Shown here: positions 1 to 6,483 of the stretch, piece after piece
How positions within the stretch are numbered: the first letter of the stretch is position 1
Layout of the letters: each line of letters opens with the position of its first letter
Assembly (NCBI GenBank): GCA_902795095.1
Contig: CADBKB010000019.1
Location: forward strand, 1-18,058
Direction: 5' to 3'
Source: Oscillospiraceae bacterium
GTDB lineage: Bacteria; Bacillota_A; Clostridia; Oscillospirales; Oscillospiraceae
DNA length: 18,058 nt
Position numbers and translations under genes: made by a program
The notes under the pieces: model-generated
The model's input: only the letters and a program-made list of their open reading frames with translations
What the model was told of the DNA's origin: nothing
The model's database searches: none

Positions 1-45
1 GGGGGAAGAGTGAAGGGGGGCAAGGCCCGCCCTTCGCGTTCAATC

Positions 46-75
46 AAAAAGATTTCCGGCAAACTGCCGGAAATC
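46..75 (-). terminator. Rho-independent terminator of the PepSY gene
   Basis: A perfect 10-bp stem (51-60 with 66-75) has a 5-base loop. Read on the minus strand it is followed directly by five T (complement of 46-50). It lies downstream of the minus-strand PepSY gene and is the likely end of its transcript. The plus-strand reading has no T tract. Confidence 0.75.
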
Positions 76-81
76 TTGCAA

Positions 82-115
82 GGGGCCGTTGCAAAATGCT
101 TTTTGCAACGGCCCC
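82..115. other. Perfect 15-bp inverted repeat in the PepSY 3' region
   Basis: Arms 82-96 and 101-115 are exactly complementary, with the 4-base loop TGCT. No T tract follows on either strand, so it is not a canonical terminator itself. It sits between the PepSY stop codon (186) and the terminator at 46-75 and would form in the 3' untranslated part of that mRNA. A role in mRNA stability is possible but not shown. Confidence 0.7.
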
Positions 116-185
116 GGCGGGGGGTTCTATGATTCAGATGTTGAGAAACAGGGCCACTGCCCGGCGGCTGCACAGCCGGGGATCC

Positions 186-683
186 TCAGGTCGTTTCGCC
201 GGCGTCTCCCGCGCTGGGGCGTCCGCCCTTCGGGTGCGCCGCGGCCTCCGCGCTGCTTTTGTCCAGGATCTCGCCGCTCATGGCGTCGATCCGGTAGGAA
301 TAGCGCTGACCGTCGCAGGTGAAGCGGACCTTGTAGATCACCGTGCCGTCCTGCTCCGTCACCCGGGCGCGGACCTTACCCGTCTGCTCCGCGGTGAAGC
401 CGGCGTCGGCCAGGGCGATCTCCTTGGCCCGGTCCTTGCCGATGGCGCCGTCGGGCTCGGCGACCTGCTCTTTTTTCTTCCGTCCGCGGGAGGGCTTTGA
501 CGTCTTGCCGTCTCCGGCCTCCGTCGATTCCTTCCGGGACTGCTCCTTCAGGGCGTCCCCGGCCTCCGACGGCGCGGTGGCCCCGCTTTCCGCATCGGTC
601 TCCGCGGCCAGCACGCCGGCGGACATGACGCCGAAGGCCATGACGGCGGCCAGGAGCCATGCCAGGATTCTTCTGTGCTTCAT
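186..683 (-). CDS. Secreted PepSY-domain protein
   Basis: This 165-residue protein starts with a clear signal peptide: a basic KHRR start, a hydrophobic core at about 8-25, and a likely cleavage after Ala27. Residues 28-78 form a low-complexity Glu/Ala/Lys/Ser linker ending in a basic patch (about 64-71). Residues 79-144 match a PepSY domain: an IGKDRAKEIAL helix, a beta hairpin around VIYKVRFTCDGQRYSYRID, and the closing SGEILD motif. PepSY domains are small envelope modules proposed to bind or inhibit peptidases; no enzymatic residues are visible. The tail after 145 is disordered. There is no lipobox cysteine, so it is secreted or loosely wall-attached. The start is supported by GAGGAG (complement of 693-698) nine bases upstream. 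It is divergent from the two-component genes at 900, an arrangement that suggests, but does not prove, control by that system. Confidence 0.85.
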   Translation of the reverse strand: MKHRRILAWLLAAVMAFGVMSAGVLAAETDAESGATAPSEAGDALKEQSRKESTEAGDGKTSKPSRGRKKKEQVAEPDGAIGKDRAKEIALADAGFTAEQTGKVRARVTEQDGTVIYKVRFTCDGQRYSYRIDAMSGEILDKSSAEAAAHPKGGRPSAGDAGETT

Positions 684-800
684 ATTCGTTCACTCCTCAG
701 ATTCAGATTGCGGCCCGTGGGTCCGCTGAGGACAGGATATCATCCCGGGGCGCGGCCCGTCCCCGAGATCCGGCGGCAATCCGTACGAAAAATCCATGGA

Positions 801-826
801 AAACTGCGTATGATTTGCGGCAGTTT
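801..826. promoter_or_regulatory. Inverted repeat in the divergent intergenic region, possible operator
   Basis: AAACTGC (801-807) and GCAGTTT (820-826) are exact inverted copies 12 bases apart. They lie between the divergent PepSY and response-regulator genes and end 15 bases before the proposed -35 box at 842. This is a suitable place for a regulator of one or both genes. A 7-bp arm could also arise by chance, and OmpR-family regulators usually bind direct repeats. Confidence 0.3.
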
Positions 827-841
827 CCGCGGCCTGGCTCG

Positions 842-870
842 TTGCGCCGGGGGAAAAAACCTGCTACAAT
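842..870 (+). promoter_or_regulatory. Predicted sigma-A promoter of the two-component operon
   Basis: TTGCGC (842-847) and TACAAT (865-870) are separated by 17 bases. The -10 box matches 5 of 6 consensus positions and the -35 only 3 of 6. Transcription would start about 25 bases before the response-regulator start codon, whose ribosome binding site (AAGAGGG, about 886-892) lies in between. Confidence 0.55.
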
Positions 871-899
871 AGAAAAAAACGCCGAAAGAGGGTGCGCGC

Positions 900-1589
900 A
901 TGTCCGAAAAACGCATTTATATCGCCGACGATGACGACAACATCCGCCAGGTGATCCGCACCTTTCTGCAAAGCGACGGCTACCTGGTGGAGGATTTTCC
1001 CACCGGCGACCTGCTGCTGGCCCGCTTTGCCGAACAGAGCGCCGATCTTGTGATCCTGGACGTGATGATGCCCGGCAGCGACGGGTTTGCGGTCTGCACC
1101 GAGCTGCGCAGGCACAGCACGGTGCCCATCATCATGCTCACCGCCCGCGATTCGGAAAACGACTATGCCATGGGCCTCGGCCTCGGCAGCGACGACTATA
1201 TCACCAAGCCCTTTTCCGCCATGGCCCTGCTGATGCGGGTCCGGGCCATCTTCCGCCGCATCGACTTCGAGCGGCAGAAGCATGCCGCCCCCGCCGGGGC
1301 CGCCGTGGGCCGGCTGAGTCTGGATGAGGGCAGCCGCCATATCCTGTGCGGCGGCCGGGCTCTGGCGCTGACGCCCACGGAATACGAGGTGCTGCGCTAT
1401 CTGATGCTCCATGCCGGCCAGGCGGTGTCCCGGGAGGAGCTGCTCAGCGAGGTCTGGGGCTTTGAGACCGCGGTGGAGACCCGGGCCACCGACGATACCG
1501 TGCGCCGTCTGCGCCAGAAGCTGACGGACTGCGGCGCGGTGATCGCGGCGGTGTGGGGCTACGGCTTCCGCCTGGAGGAAGTGAAATGA
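900..1589 (+). CDS. OmpR/PhoB-family response regulator
   Basis: This is a 229-residue cytoplasmic transcription factor of normal length for its family. The N-terminal receiver domain (about 5-115) has the acidic cluster Asp10-Asp13, the phospho-acceptor Asp54 in the ILDVMMPGSDG motif, the switch Thr81 in the MLTARD motif and Lys103 in TKPF. The C-terminal winged-helix DNA-binding domain (about 133-228) shows LTPTEYEVLRYL, the recognition-helix region DDTVRRLRQKL and the terminal VWGYGFRLE wing. The ATG at 900 is preceded by AAGAGGG at good spacing. Its stop overlaps the start of the downstream histidine kinase (ATGA), so the pair is translationally coupled. The target genes are unknown; the divergent PepSY gene is the closest candidate. 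Confidence 0.95.
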   Translation: MSEKRIYIADDDDNIRQVIRTFLQSDGYLVEDFPTGDLLLARFAEQSADLVILDVMMPGSDGFAVCTELRRHSTVPIIMLTARDSENDYAMGLGLGSDDYITKPFSAMALLMRVRAIFRRIDFERQKHAAPAGAAVGRLSLDEGSRHILCGGRALALTPTEYEVLRYLMLHAGQAVSREELLSEVWGFETAVETRATDDTVRRLRQKLTDCGAVIAAVWGYGFRLEEVK

Positions 1590-2914
1590 AGAAGCGCCAT
1601 ATCCGCTCGCGCATCCTTGTCACCCTGATCGGCCTGACCTGCGCCCTGCTTCTGACGGTGGCCCTGGCCTTCAACCTTTCCGTGCGCAGCTATCTGCGCA
1701 GCCGCGTGTCGAGTCAGCTCCATTCCGTCTCCGAGAGTGCCTCCGAGGGACGGAAGGGGAGCGGCAAGGAAGGGGGCAAACGGTTTGACGAGCATCCCGA
1801 CCGGATCACCGGCACCCGGGGCAGCGCCGTGGTGCTCAATGCCGACGGCACCGTCAATTCCGCCCTGCACGGGGAGGCTGCCGAGGCGATCTCCGCCTAT
1901 TTCCGCGACCGGGGCCTGGAGCCGGTCAGCTACCGGGTGGTCCGGCTGGAGGGGGGCAGCTACGCCCTGTCTGTGGCAGCCGATCCCGTGCAGGACGGGG
2001 CCTGGCTCGTGTCCTATGTGGACGTCACGGCGCTGACGGCATTCACGAACCGCATCAATCTGCTTCTGCTGCTCATCGTTCTGGCCGCCGTCGTGCTGTC
2101 GGTGCTGCTGAGCGGCCGGATCGCCCGGTCCTTCGCCGAGCCGGTGCAGAGCCTGTCGGAATTTGCCCAGCAGATCGGCGAGGGTTCCCTGGAGCCCCGG
2201 GCGCTGGAATTCCGGGAGGTGGAGTTCGACCGCCTCGCCGGCGCCATGGATCGCATGGCGGCGGATCTGAAGGAGGCCAACCGGAAGCAGGAGACCCTGT
2301 TCCAGAATGTGTCCCACGAGCTGCGCACCCCTCTGACCTCCATCCGCGGCAATGCCGAGGGCATCGTCTGCGGGGTCATGGAGCCGGTGGCGGCGGGCAG
2401 AGTGATCCTGGCCGAATCCGACCGCCTGGGCGGCATGGTGGAGGACATCCTCTATCTTTCCCGCATGGGCAAGGGCCGTCCGGAGGGACGGCCGGAGCCC
2501 CTGGATCTGCGGGAGGTGCTGTCGCTGTGCGTCTCGGAGCAGCGTCCGGCGGCGGAGGGAGTGCAGTTTTTCTATGATTTCGACGAGGCGCCCGTTCTGC
2601 TGCCCATCCGGGAGCAGGACGCCCGGCGGCTGTGCGGCAATCTGATCTCCAATGCCCTGCGCTATGCCCGGAGCACCATCCGGCTCACCTGCCGCACGCT
2701 GCAGGGGGAGATCCTTCTGCGGGTGGCCGACGACGGGCCGGGCATCGACCCGGCGGATCTGCCCCACATCTTCGAGCGGTTCTATAAGGGCGCCGGCGGC
2801 AGGCACGGCATCGGTCTTGCCATTGCCGACGCGGCAGTGCGATCCTACGGCGGCGAGCTCACCGCCCACAACGACGGCGGCGCCGTATTCGAGGCCCGCT
2901 TCCCCCTACAGTAA
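1586..2914 (+). CDS. Sensor histidine kinase with HAMP domain
   Basis: This 442-residue membrane kinase would phosphorylate the response regulator encoded just upstream. It has transmembrane segment 1 at about 11-30, an extracytoplasmic sensor of about 125 residues (31-156), transmembrane segment 2 at about 158-176, and a HAMP linker at about 177-230. The HisKA helix carries the phospho-acceptor His244 in NVSHELRTPLTS. The ATPase domain has an N-box around Asn352/Asn356, a G1 box with Asp383 (ADDGPGID), an F-box (FERFYKG) and a G2 box (HGIGLAIA, 407-414). The start was placed at 1586 because GGAGG (1574-1578) lies seven bases upstream and the ATGA overlap is typical of such pairs; an upstream ATG at 1553 in the same frame lies inside the regulator gene. 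The sensor region is rich in Ser, Gly and Lys near 50-66 and matches no sensor domain I recognise. Confidence 0.94.
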   Translation: MKKRHIRSRILVTLIGLTCALLLTVALAFNLSVRSYLRSRVSSQLHSVSESASEGRKGSGKEGGKRFDEHPDRITGTRGSAVVLNADGTVNSALHGEAAEAISAYFRDRGLEPVSYRVVRLEGGSYALSVAADPVQDGAWLVSYVDVTALTAFTNRINLLLLLIVLAAVVLSVLLSGRIARSFAEPVQSLSEFAQQIGEGSLEPRALEFREVEFDRLAGAMDRMAADLKEANRKQETLFQNVSHELRTPLTSIRGNAEGIVCGVMEPVAAGRVILAESDRLGGMVEDILYLSRMGKGRPEGRPEPLDLREVLSLCVSEQRPAAEGVQFFYDFDEAPVLLPIREQDARRLCGNLISNALRYARSTIRLTCRTLQGEILLRVADDGPGIDPADLPHIFERFYKGAGGRHGIGLAIADAAVRSYGGELTAHNDGGAVFEARFPLQ

Positions 2915-2943
2915 AAAAAGCCGCCGGGCTCCGGCGGCTTTTT
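2915..2943 (+). terminator. Rho-independent terminator after the histidine kinase
   Basis: The GC-rich 8-bp stem GCCGCCGG/CCGGCGGC (2920-2927 with 2931-2938) has a 3-base loop, flanked by five A upstream and five T downstream. It starts immediately after the TAA stop. Its symmetry makes it potentially bidirectional. Confidence 0.9.
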
Positions 2944-3001
2944 CGTATATTTCGCGTATCTTCTGCCGCCGGTTTTCGGAGATGTTTTTTCCTTTCCCGG
3001 C

Positions 3002-3007
3002 TATACT
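3002..3007 (+). promoter_or_regulatory. Possible -10 box of the carbohydrate-binding lipoprotein gene
   Basis: TATACT lies 37 bases before the start codon, in the only gap between the preceding terminator and this gene. No convincing -35 box sits 16-18 bases upstream, so the promoter may depend on an activator or the call may be wrong. Confidence 0.3.
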
Positions 3008-3043
3008 GTAGCCAGAAAGCAAAACGAAAGGAGATACTGAAAA

Positions 3044-4318
3044 ATGAAACAGACCAAGCTGATGCTTCTCTTCCTTGCGCTGGCGGTGCTCCTGTGCGCC
3101 TGCGCGGCGCCGCAGAGCGCACAGACCGCGGCGCAGAGCCAGACCCGGTCCGATTCCGCCGACGCGGCGGTGGTGGCCCTCTCCCAGAGCGCGGAAGATT
3201 CCGAGGCGCAGAGCGCTGAGGATTCCGACGAGGTCTTTTCCGACCGGGATCTGTCCGGCGAATACGACGATCGCGTCGTTACCGTCACCCTGACCGGCGA
3301 CAGCGCCTCCGCCGACGCCGACGGCGTGGAGATCTCCGGCTTCACCGTGACCGTCACCGCCGCCGGTACCTACATCCTCTCCGGCGAGCTGAAGGGCTCG
3401 GTCATCGTCAACGCCTCCAAGGACGACAAGGTCCAGCTCGTGCTGGACGGAGCCGTCATCCAAAGCGAGAGCTTCGCCGCCATCTACGTGGCCCAGGCCG
3501 ACAAGGTATTCCTCACCCTGGCCGAGGGCTCGGAGAACACCCTCTCCAACGGCGGCTCCTTTACGCAGATCGATGAAAACAATGTGGACGCCGCGGTCTT
3601 TTCCAAGGACGATCTGACCTTCAACGGCACAGGCAAGCTGACGGTTTCCTCCCCCGGAGGCCACGGGATCGTGTGCAAGGATGAGCTGGTATTCACCGAC
3701 GGCGTGTATGAAATCAGCGCGGGACGCCATGCTGTCAGCGCCAAGGATTCCATCTCCATTGCCGGGGGCGACTATACGCTGGCGGCCTGCGGCGACGGCC
3801 TGCACGCGGAGAATGACGACGACGAGACCCTGGGCGGGATCTATATCTCCGGCGGCGCGTTCCGCATCGGCGCGGCGGACGACGGCATCCACGCCGTTAC
3901 CACCGTGCAGATCGACGGCGGCAGCTTTGAGATCGCCGCCGCGGAGGGCATCGAGGGCACCTGCATCCGGATCAACGACGGCGAGATCTCCATCGAGGCC
4001 ACCGACGACGGCGTCAACGCGGCCTATAAATCCTCCGCCTATACCCCGACCTTTGAGATGAACGGCGGCAGTCTCACCGTCGTCATGGGCGCGGGCGATA
4101 CCGACGGGGTGGACTCCAACGGCAATATCGTCATCAACGGCGGTACCGTCGACATCACCGCCTCCTCCAGCTTCGACTGCGACGGCAGCGCTCAACTGAA
4201 CGGCGGCACCGTCATCGTCAACGGCCAGCAGGTGGACGCCATCCCCAACCAGATGATGGGCGGCGGCAAGGGCGGCATGCAGGGCGGCATGGGCGGACGC
4301 CACGGCGGATGGGGCTGA
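3044..4318 (+). CDS. Cthe_2159-type (DUF4353) carbohydrate-binding lipoprotein
   Basis: This 424-residue surface lipoprotein has a short signal peptide ending in a lipobox with Cys20 (LCAC). A Ser/Glu/Asp-rich linker (21-70) contains a twice-repeated 8-residue unit (48-63). Residues about 77-398 consist of many short beta-strand repeats with recurring GG, DGI/DGV and INGGT turns, typical of a right-handed parallel beta-helix. SVIVNASKDDKVQLVLDG and AAIYVAQADKVFLTLAEG match the family founded on the Clostridium thermocellum protein Cthe_2159, reported to bind acidic plant polysaccharides. The many Asp residues in turns suit calcium binding. The last 20 residues are a Gly/Met/His-rich tail. The start follows AAGGAG (3028-3033) at ten bases. 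It is transcribed alone, with terminators on both sides. Carbohydrate binding is the family view; no catalytic residues are identifiable. Confidence 0.85.
   Translation: MKQTKLMLLFLALAVLLCACAAPQSAQTAAQSQTRSDSADAAVVALSQSAEDSEAQSAEDSDEVFSDRDLSGEYDDRVVTVTLTGDSASADADGVEISGFTVTVTAAGTYILSGELKGSVIVNASKDDKVQLVLDGAVIQSESFAAIYVAQADKVFLTLAEGSENTLSNGGSFTQIDENNVDAAVFSKDDLTFNGTGKLTVSSPGGHGIVCKDELVFTDGVYEISAGRHAVSAKDSISIAGGDYTLAACGDGLHAENDDDETLGGIYISGGAFRIGAADDGIHAVTTVQIDGGSFEIAAAEGIEGTCIRINDGEISIEATDDGVNAAYKSSAYTPTFEMNGGSLTVVMGAGDTDGVDSNGNIVINGGTVDITASSSFDCDGSAQLNGGTVIVNGQQVDAIPNQMMGGGKGGMQGGMGGRHGGWG
3185..3232 (+). repeat. Two-copy 24-base in-frame tandem repeat
   Basis: Two adjacent 24-base units encode QSAEDSEA and QSAEDSDE in the linker of the lipoprotein. 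The DNA copies differ at a few, mostly synonymous, positions, so this is an older duplication that lengthens the flexible stalk. Confidence 0.6.
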
Positions 4319-4376
4319 TACGCCCCGGAAGCAATCGAACCCTTTCCCAACCTTTTTCGACACTTCGACACGCTGC

Positions 4377-4411
4377 GCAGATCCGGCGGAAAGCGCCGGA
4401 TCTGCTTTTTT
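4377..4411 (+). terminator. Rho-independent terminator after the DUF4353 lipoprotein gene
   Basis: A 12-bp stem (4377-4388 with 4394-4405) with the loop GAAAG is followed directly by six T (4406-4411). It lies 59 bases after the stop codon at 4318. Confidence 0.92.
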
Positions 4412-4416
4412 GCGGA

Positions 4417-4445
4417 TTGTATTCCCGCGCGAAACATGGTAAAAT
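4417..4445 (+). promoter_or_regulatory. Predicted distal promoter of the serine hydrolase leader
   Basis: TTGTAT (4417-4422) and TAAAAT (4440-4445) are separated by 17 bases. The -10 box is good and the -35 keeps only TTG. It lies directly behind a strong terminator and would produce a leader of about 215 bases before the gene at 4671. Confidence 0.5.
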
Positions 4446-4564
4446 CGGCCCGAAAGAAAGCGAACCGGCGCGCAGCCACGCCTGTCATGCGAGCCATGGG
4501 GGGCGGATCGAAGAGCGCCCTGTCGCCGGGCGCGGCGCAGAGGGGGACCGTGGGGCCCTTTTTG

Positions 4565-4585
4565 CCCCCGGACCGGGCGGTTTTT
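4565..4585 (+). terminator. Possible attenuator terminator inside the leader
   Basis: CCCCCG and CGGGCGG can pair with one bulged C across a 3-base loop, and five T (4581-4585) follow. Transcription from the promoter at 4417 would make a product of about 130 bases if it stopped here. The stem is short, so read-through is likely. Confidence 0.35.
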
Positions 4586-4614
4586 CAGATTATTTTCAGA
4601 ACAGCGAGTATATT

Positions 4615-4648
4615 GTACCTTAGGCGCCGTGTTTCCGGCGCCAAGTAC
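4615..4648 (+). other. Imperfect 13-bp hairpin upstream of the ribosome binding site
   Basis: GTAC (4615-4618) pairs with 4645-4648, TT (4620-4621) with AA (4643-4644), and GGCGCCG (4623-4629) with CGGCGCC (4636-4642). Two single-base bulges and a 6-base loop remain. It ends five bases before the ribosome binding site and could shape translation or mRNA stability. Confidence 0.55.
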
Positions 4649-4670
4649 CTGAGAAGGAAGTTCGGCGCTG

Positions 4671-5963
4671 ATGACACAGATACTATCCCAACGCCGCGGG
4701 CACCGGCGGCGCACTGCGGCTGCCGCGCTCGCCGTCAGCCTGCTGCTGACCGGCTGCGCCGCGCCGCCGACGCCCATGACGGCGGCTTCGGCGGGACCGG
4801 CCTCGGAAGACGCCGTCGAAGCGGCGGGGGTCGTCCCGGCTGCCACCGCCGAGGACCAGACCGCGGCTGCCGCCGTGCTGGATCATCGGGCGATCCGCAG
4901 TCAGATCGCCGGCATTGCGCAGAAATACGGCGCGGCGGGCGTACAGACAGCCATCATCAATGACGGCCGGGTGGTGGGCGAATATGCCTGGGGCTGGGCC
5001 ACCCGCGACACTGAGCGCATGACGACGGAGCACAAGATCCGCGTGGCCTCCGTGTCGAAGGTGATCCTCGCCATGGGAGCCATGCTGCTCCATGAGGACG
5101 GCCTGCTGGATCTGGATGGGGACATCGGGCAGTACTGGGACGTGGAGACGGCGGGCGCCGCCTATCCGGACGATCCCGTGTCCGTGCGCACCATCCTCAG
5201 CCATACCTCCGCCATCCCCTGCTACGGCGACTATTACAGCGTGAGCGCCGGCGGCATCCGCAGCCGCCTGAGCTACGGCGTCGGCGGCGCGAGACCGGGG
5301 GATCCGGCGCTCTGGTGCTACAATAACTATGCCTTCAGCGTCCTGGGCGCCACCATGGAGCGCGCCGCCGGTCAGACCGTCGACGAGATCCTGGGCAGCA
5401 GGCTCTTCGAGCCCCTGGGCATCGACGCCTCCTTTGCCGGCGGGGACCTGGAGGACCCCTCCCTGGTGGCGACGCTCTACCGCGGCCGCAGCGTGGAGCA
5501 GTCCTCGGCGCTGCAGCAGAGCATGCATCTGGACGATACGCCGGGGGAGAACAGCGGCTATTATGCCGGCGGGCTGAACATCAGCGCCGGAGATCTGGCC
5601 AGGCTCATCGCCCTGCTGGCGAACGACGGGGTCTATGACGGCCGGCGGCTGATGGAGATCACCTCCGTGGCGCAGATGGAGAATCGCTGCAACCGCCCCC
5701 TGGACGACGGCTCCTATCAGGCCCATCCCATGCTGTATGTGCCGCAGATCTACGGCCGGACGGGGGTCTACTACCACCCCGGAAACGCTTACGGCGCCTA
5801 CTGCATCGTATCCTACGACCCGGAGACCCGCGACGGGGTGGTGGTGCTGACCACCGGCGCCTCCGGCGAGGCGAAGCGATTCGAGCTCTACAGCGTCTGC
5901 GACGAGATCAGCGAATTCCTGTACGAGATCCTCAGCCATCGGCTTCAAACGGACACAGAATAG
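4671..5963 (+). CDS. Serine hydrolase lipoprotein (class C beta-lactamase fold)
   Basis: This 430-residue predicted lipoprotein has an arginine-rich N-terminus, a hydrophobic core (15-26) and the lipobox LTGC with Cys29. An Ala-rich linker (30-70) leads to a beta-lactamase/penicillin-binding transpeptidase-like domain at about 73-420. The catalytic motifs are present: Ser127-x-x-Lys130 (SVSK), Tyr217-x-Asn219 (YNN) and the third motif HPG (369-371). LSHTSAIP (176-183) is typical of this family. Members act as D-Ala-D-Ala carboxypeptidases, esterases or peptidases on the outer face of the membrane; the substrate cannot be read from sequence, and true antibiotic hydrolysis is not implied. The ATG is supported by AAGGAAG ten bases upstream. 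It stands alone between terminators, behind an unusually long structured leader. Confidence 0.9.
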   Translation: MTQILSQRRGHRRRTAAAALAVSLLLTGCAAPPTPMTAASAGPASEDAVEAAGVVPAATAEDQTAAAAVLDHRAIRSQIAGIAQKYGAAGVQTAIINDGRVVGEYAWGWATRDTERMTTEHKIRVASVSKVILAMGAMLLHEDGLLDLDGDIGQYWDVETAGAAYPDDPVSVRTILSHTSAIPCYGDYYSVSAGGIRSRLSYGVGGARPGDPALWCYNNYAFSVLGATMERAAGQTVDEILGSRLFEPLGIDASFAGGDLEDPSLVATLYRGRSVEQSSALQQSMHLDDTPGENSGYYAGGLNISAGDLARLIALLANDGVYDGRRLMEITSVAQMENRCNRPLDDGSYQAHPMLYVPQIYGRTGVYYHPGNAYGAYCIVSYDPETRDGVVVLTTGASGEAKRFELYSVCDEISEFLYEILSHRLQTDTE

Positions 5964-6002
5964 AAAAAATCGACGGCCGCCCTCAGCAGGCGGCCTTTTT
6001 TT
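5964..6002 (+). terminator. Rho-independent terminator after the serine hydrolase
   Basis: GGCCGCC (5975-5981) pairs with GGCGGCC (5989-5995) across a 7-base loop and is followed by seven T (5996-6002). An A-rich run precedes it directly after the stop codon. Confidence 0.9.
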
Positions 6003-6483
6003 GCCTCCGGCGGGCAGATGAATCCTCCGCATGAGGCGGCGAAAAGAAGGATGAATAAGTGCATAATTTCGACAAATGCGGCGTTTTGCCCGTTTTTTCG
6101 GCGGAGTCCGGAGAATTTCCCATGAAAAAAATTCCAAATAATTGGGTAAAGTTACTTTTTTTCGAAGATATCTCCCCGGGAATGGGGCAAATGCGCCTGG
6201 CGAAGAAATATGGCCGCGGATCGAATACCGGACGGACGCCGGCGGCGGCGGCCCCAAAAGAGAATAGTTATGCGAACAGGCCGTCAAACAACGGAAAAAT
6301 ATGAATGTATATGAACGTTCTGTGCATATTATAAACGGTATATTATTATTTTTTTGTCGATGTTTGATAATTACTTATTGCGCTTTTGTTTCGATTGTGT
6401 TAAAATTGCCATGGATTCATTTTGCTAAGTGTCGGTATCACCGATTTTCGCAAAGAACGCAAATCTTGATGGGAGTAACCCGC
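6003..6483 (+). other. Intergenic region with an AT-rich promoter island
   Basis: This stretch lies between the serine hydrolase terminator and the peptidase start. Its second part is strikingly AT-rich: by count, 6301-6420 has 33 G or C in 120 bases, against a GC-rich window. The peptidase promoter lies in it. An open frame from a GTG at 6059, or an ATG at 6122, to 6304 could encode 81 or 60 residues with weak ribosome-binding-site-like sequence, but its composition is not convincing. No stable RNA or mobile element was recognised. Confidence 0.5.
6378..6406 (+). promoter_or_regulatory. Predicted extended -10 promoter of the oligoendopeptidase
   Basis: TTGCGC (6378-6383) and TAAAAT (6401-6406) are separated by 17 bases, and TGT directly before the -10 box supplies the extended -10 TGn element. 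Transcription would start near 6413, about 70 bases before the chosen start codon. This argues against the longer frame that opens at 6301. Confidence 0.65.

Larger units (their letters stand above)
4412..4670 (+). other. Structured leader or intergenic region before the serine hydrolase
   Basis: The gap between the lipoprotein stop (4318) and the next start (4671) is 352 bases. After the terminator it holds a promoter-like pair (4417-4445), a GC-rich stretch, a terminator-like hairpin at 4565-4585, a second -10-like TATATT at 4609-4614 without a clear -35, and a long imperfect hairpin at 4615-4648 just before the ribosome binding site AAGGAAG (4654-4660). I could not match it to a riboswitch class that I know. 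Open frames across it have no ribosome binding site and look non-coding. Confidence 0.45.

Noticed and set aside
4649..4660. CTGAGA motif as part of a TPP riboswitch
   Set aside because: The flanking conserved TPP riboswitch elements and pairing are absent, and the hairpin in front has a different layout.
2906..4846. A 646-codon minus-strand open frame across the DUF4353 lipoprotein gene
   Set aside because: It is the antisense of a well-supported lipoprotein with lipobox, ribosome binding site and terminator. Its translation is low-complexity Ala/Gly/Val/Asp sequence, and it also crosses the terminators at 2915-2943 and 4377-4411.
4436..4963. A 175-codon plus-strand frame overlapping the serine hydrolase start
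   Set aside because: It is Arg-rich and out of frame with the supported lipoprotein, has no ribosome binding site, and spans the hairpins of the leader.
4671..5963. Calling the serine hydrolase an antibiotic-resistance beta-lactamase
   Set aside because: The SxxK and YxN motifs are shared with carboxypeptidases and esterases, and the third motif is HPG rather than the KTG of AmpC-type enzymes. Only the fold-level call is supported.
4683..6287. A 534-codon minus-strand open frame opposite the serine hydrolase
   Set aside because: The plus-strand product has all three catalytic motifs and a lipobox; the antisense frame has no recognisable motif and reads through the terminator at 5964-6002.
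6059..6304. A small plus-strand frame of 81 codons (GTG start) or 60 codons (ATG at 6122)
   Set aside because: It has only weak ribosome-binding-site-like sequence, no hydrophobic or domain signal, and runs through simple GCG repeats. It cannot be excluded as a small gene but is not supported.
6301..6483. A 61-residue N-terminal extension of the oligoendopeptidase
   Set aside because: The extended -10 promoter at 6378-6406 lies inside it, the ribosome binding site GGGAG is placed for the ATG at 6484, and M3 oligoendopeptidases start near the MLKFSKMPYERPD motif.
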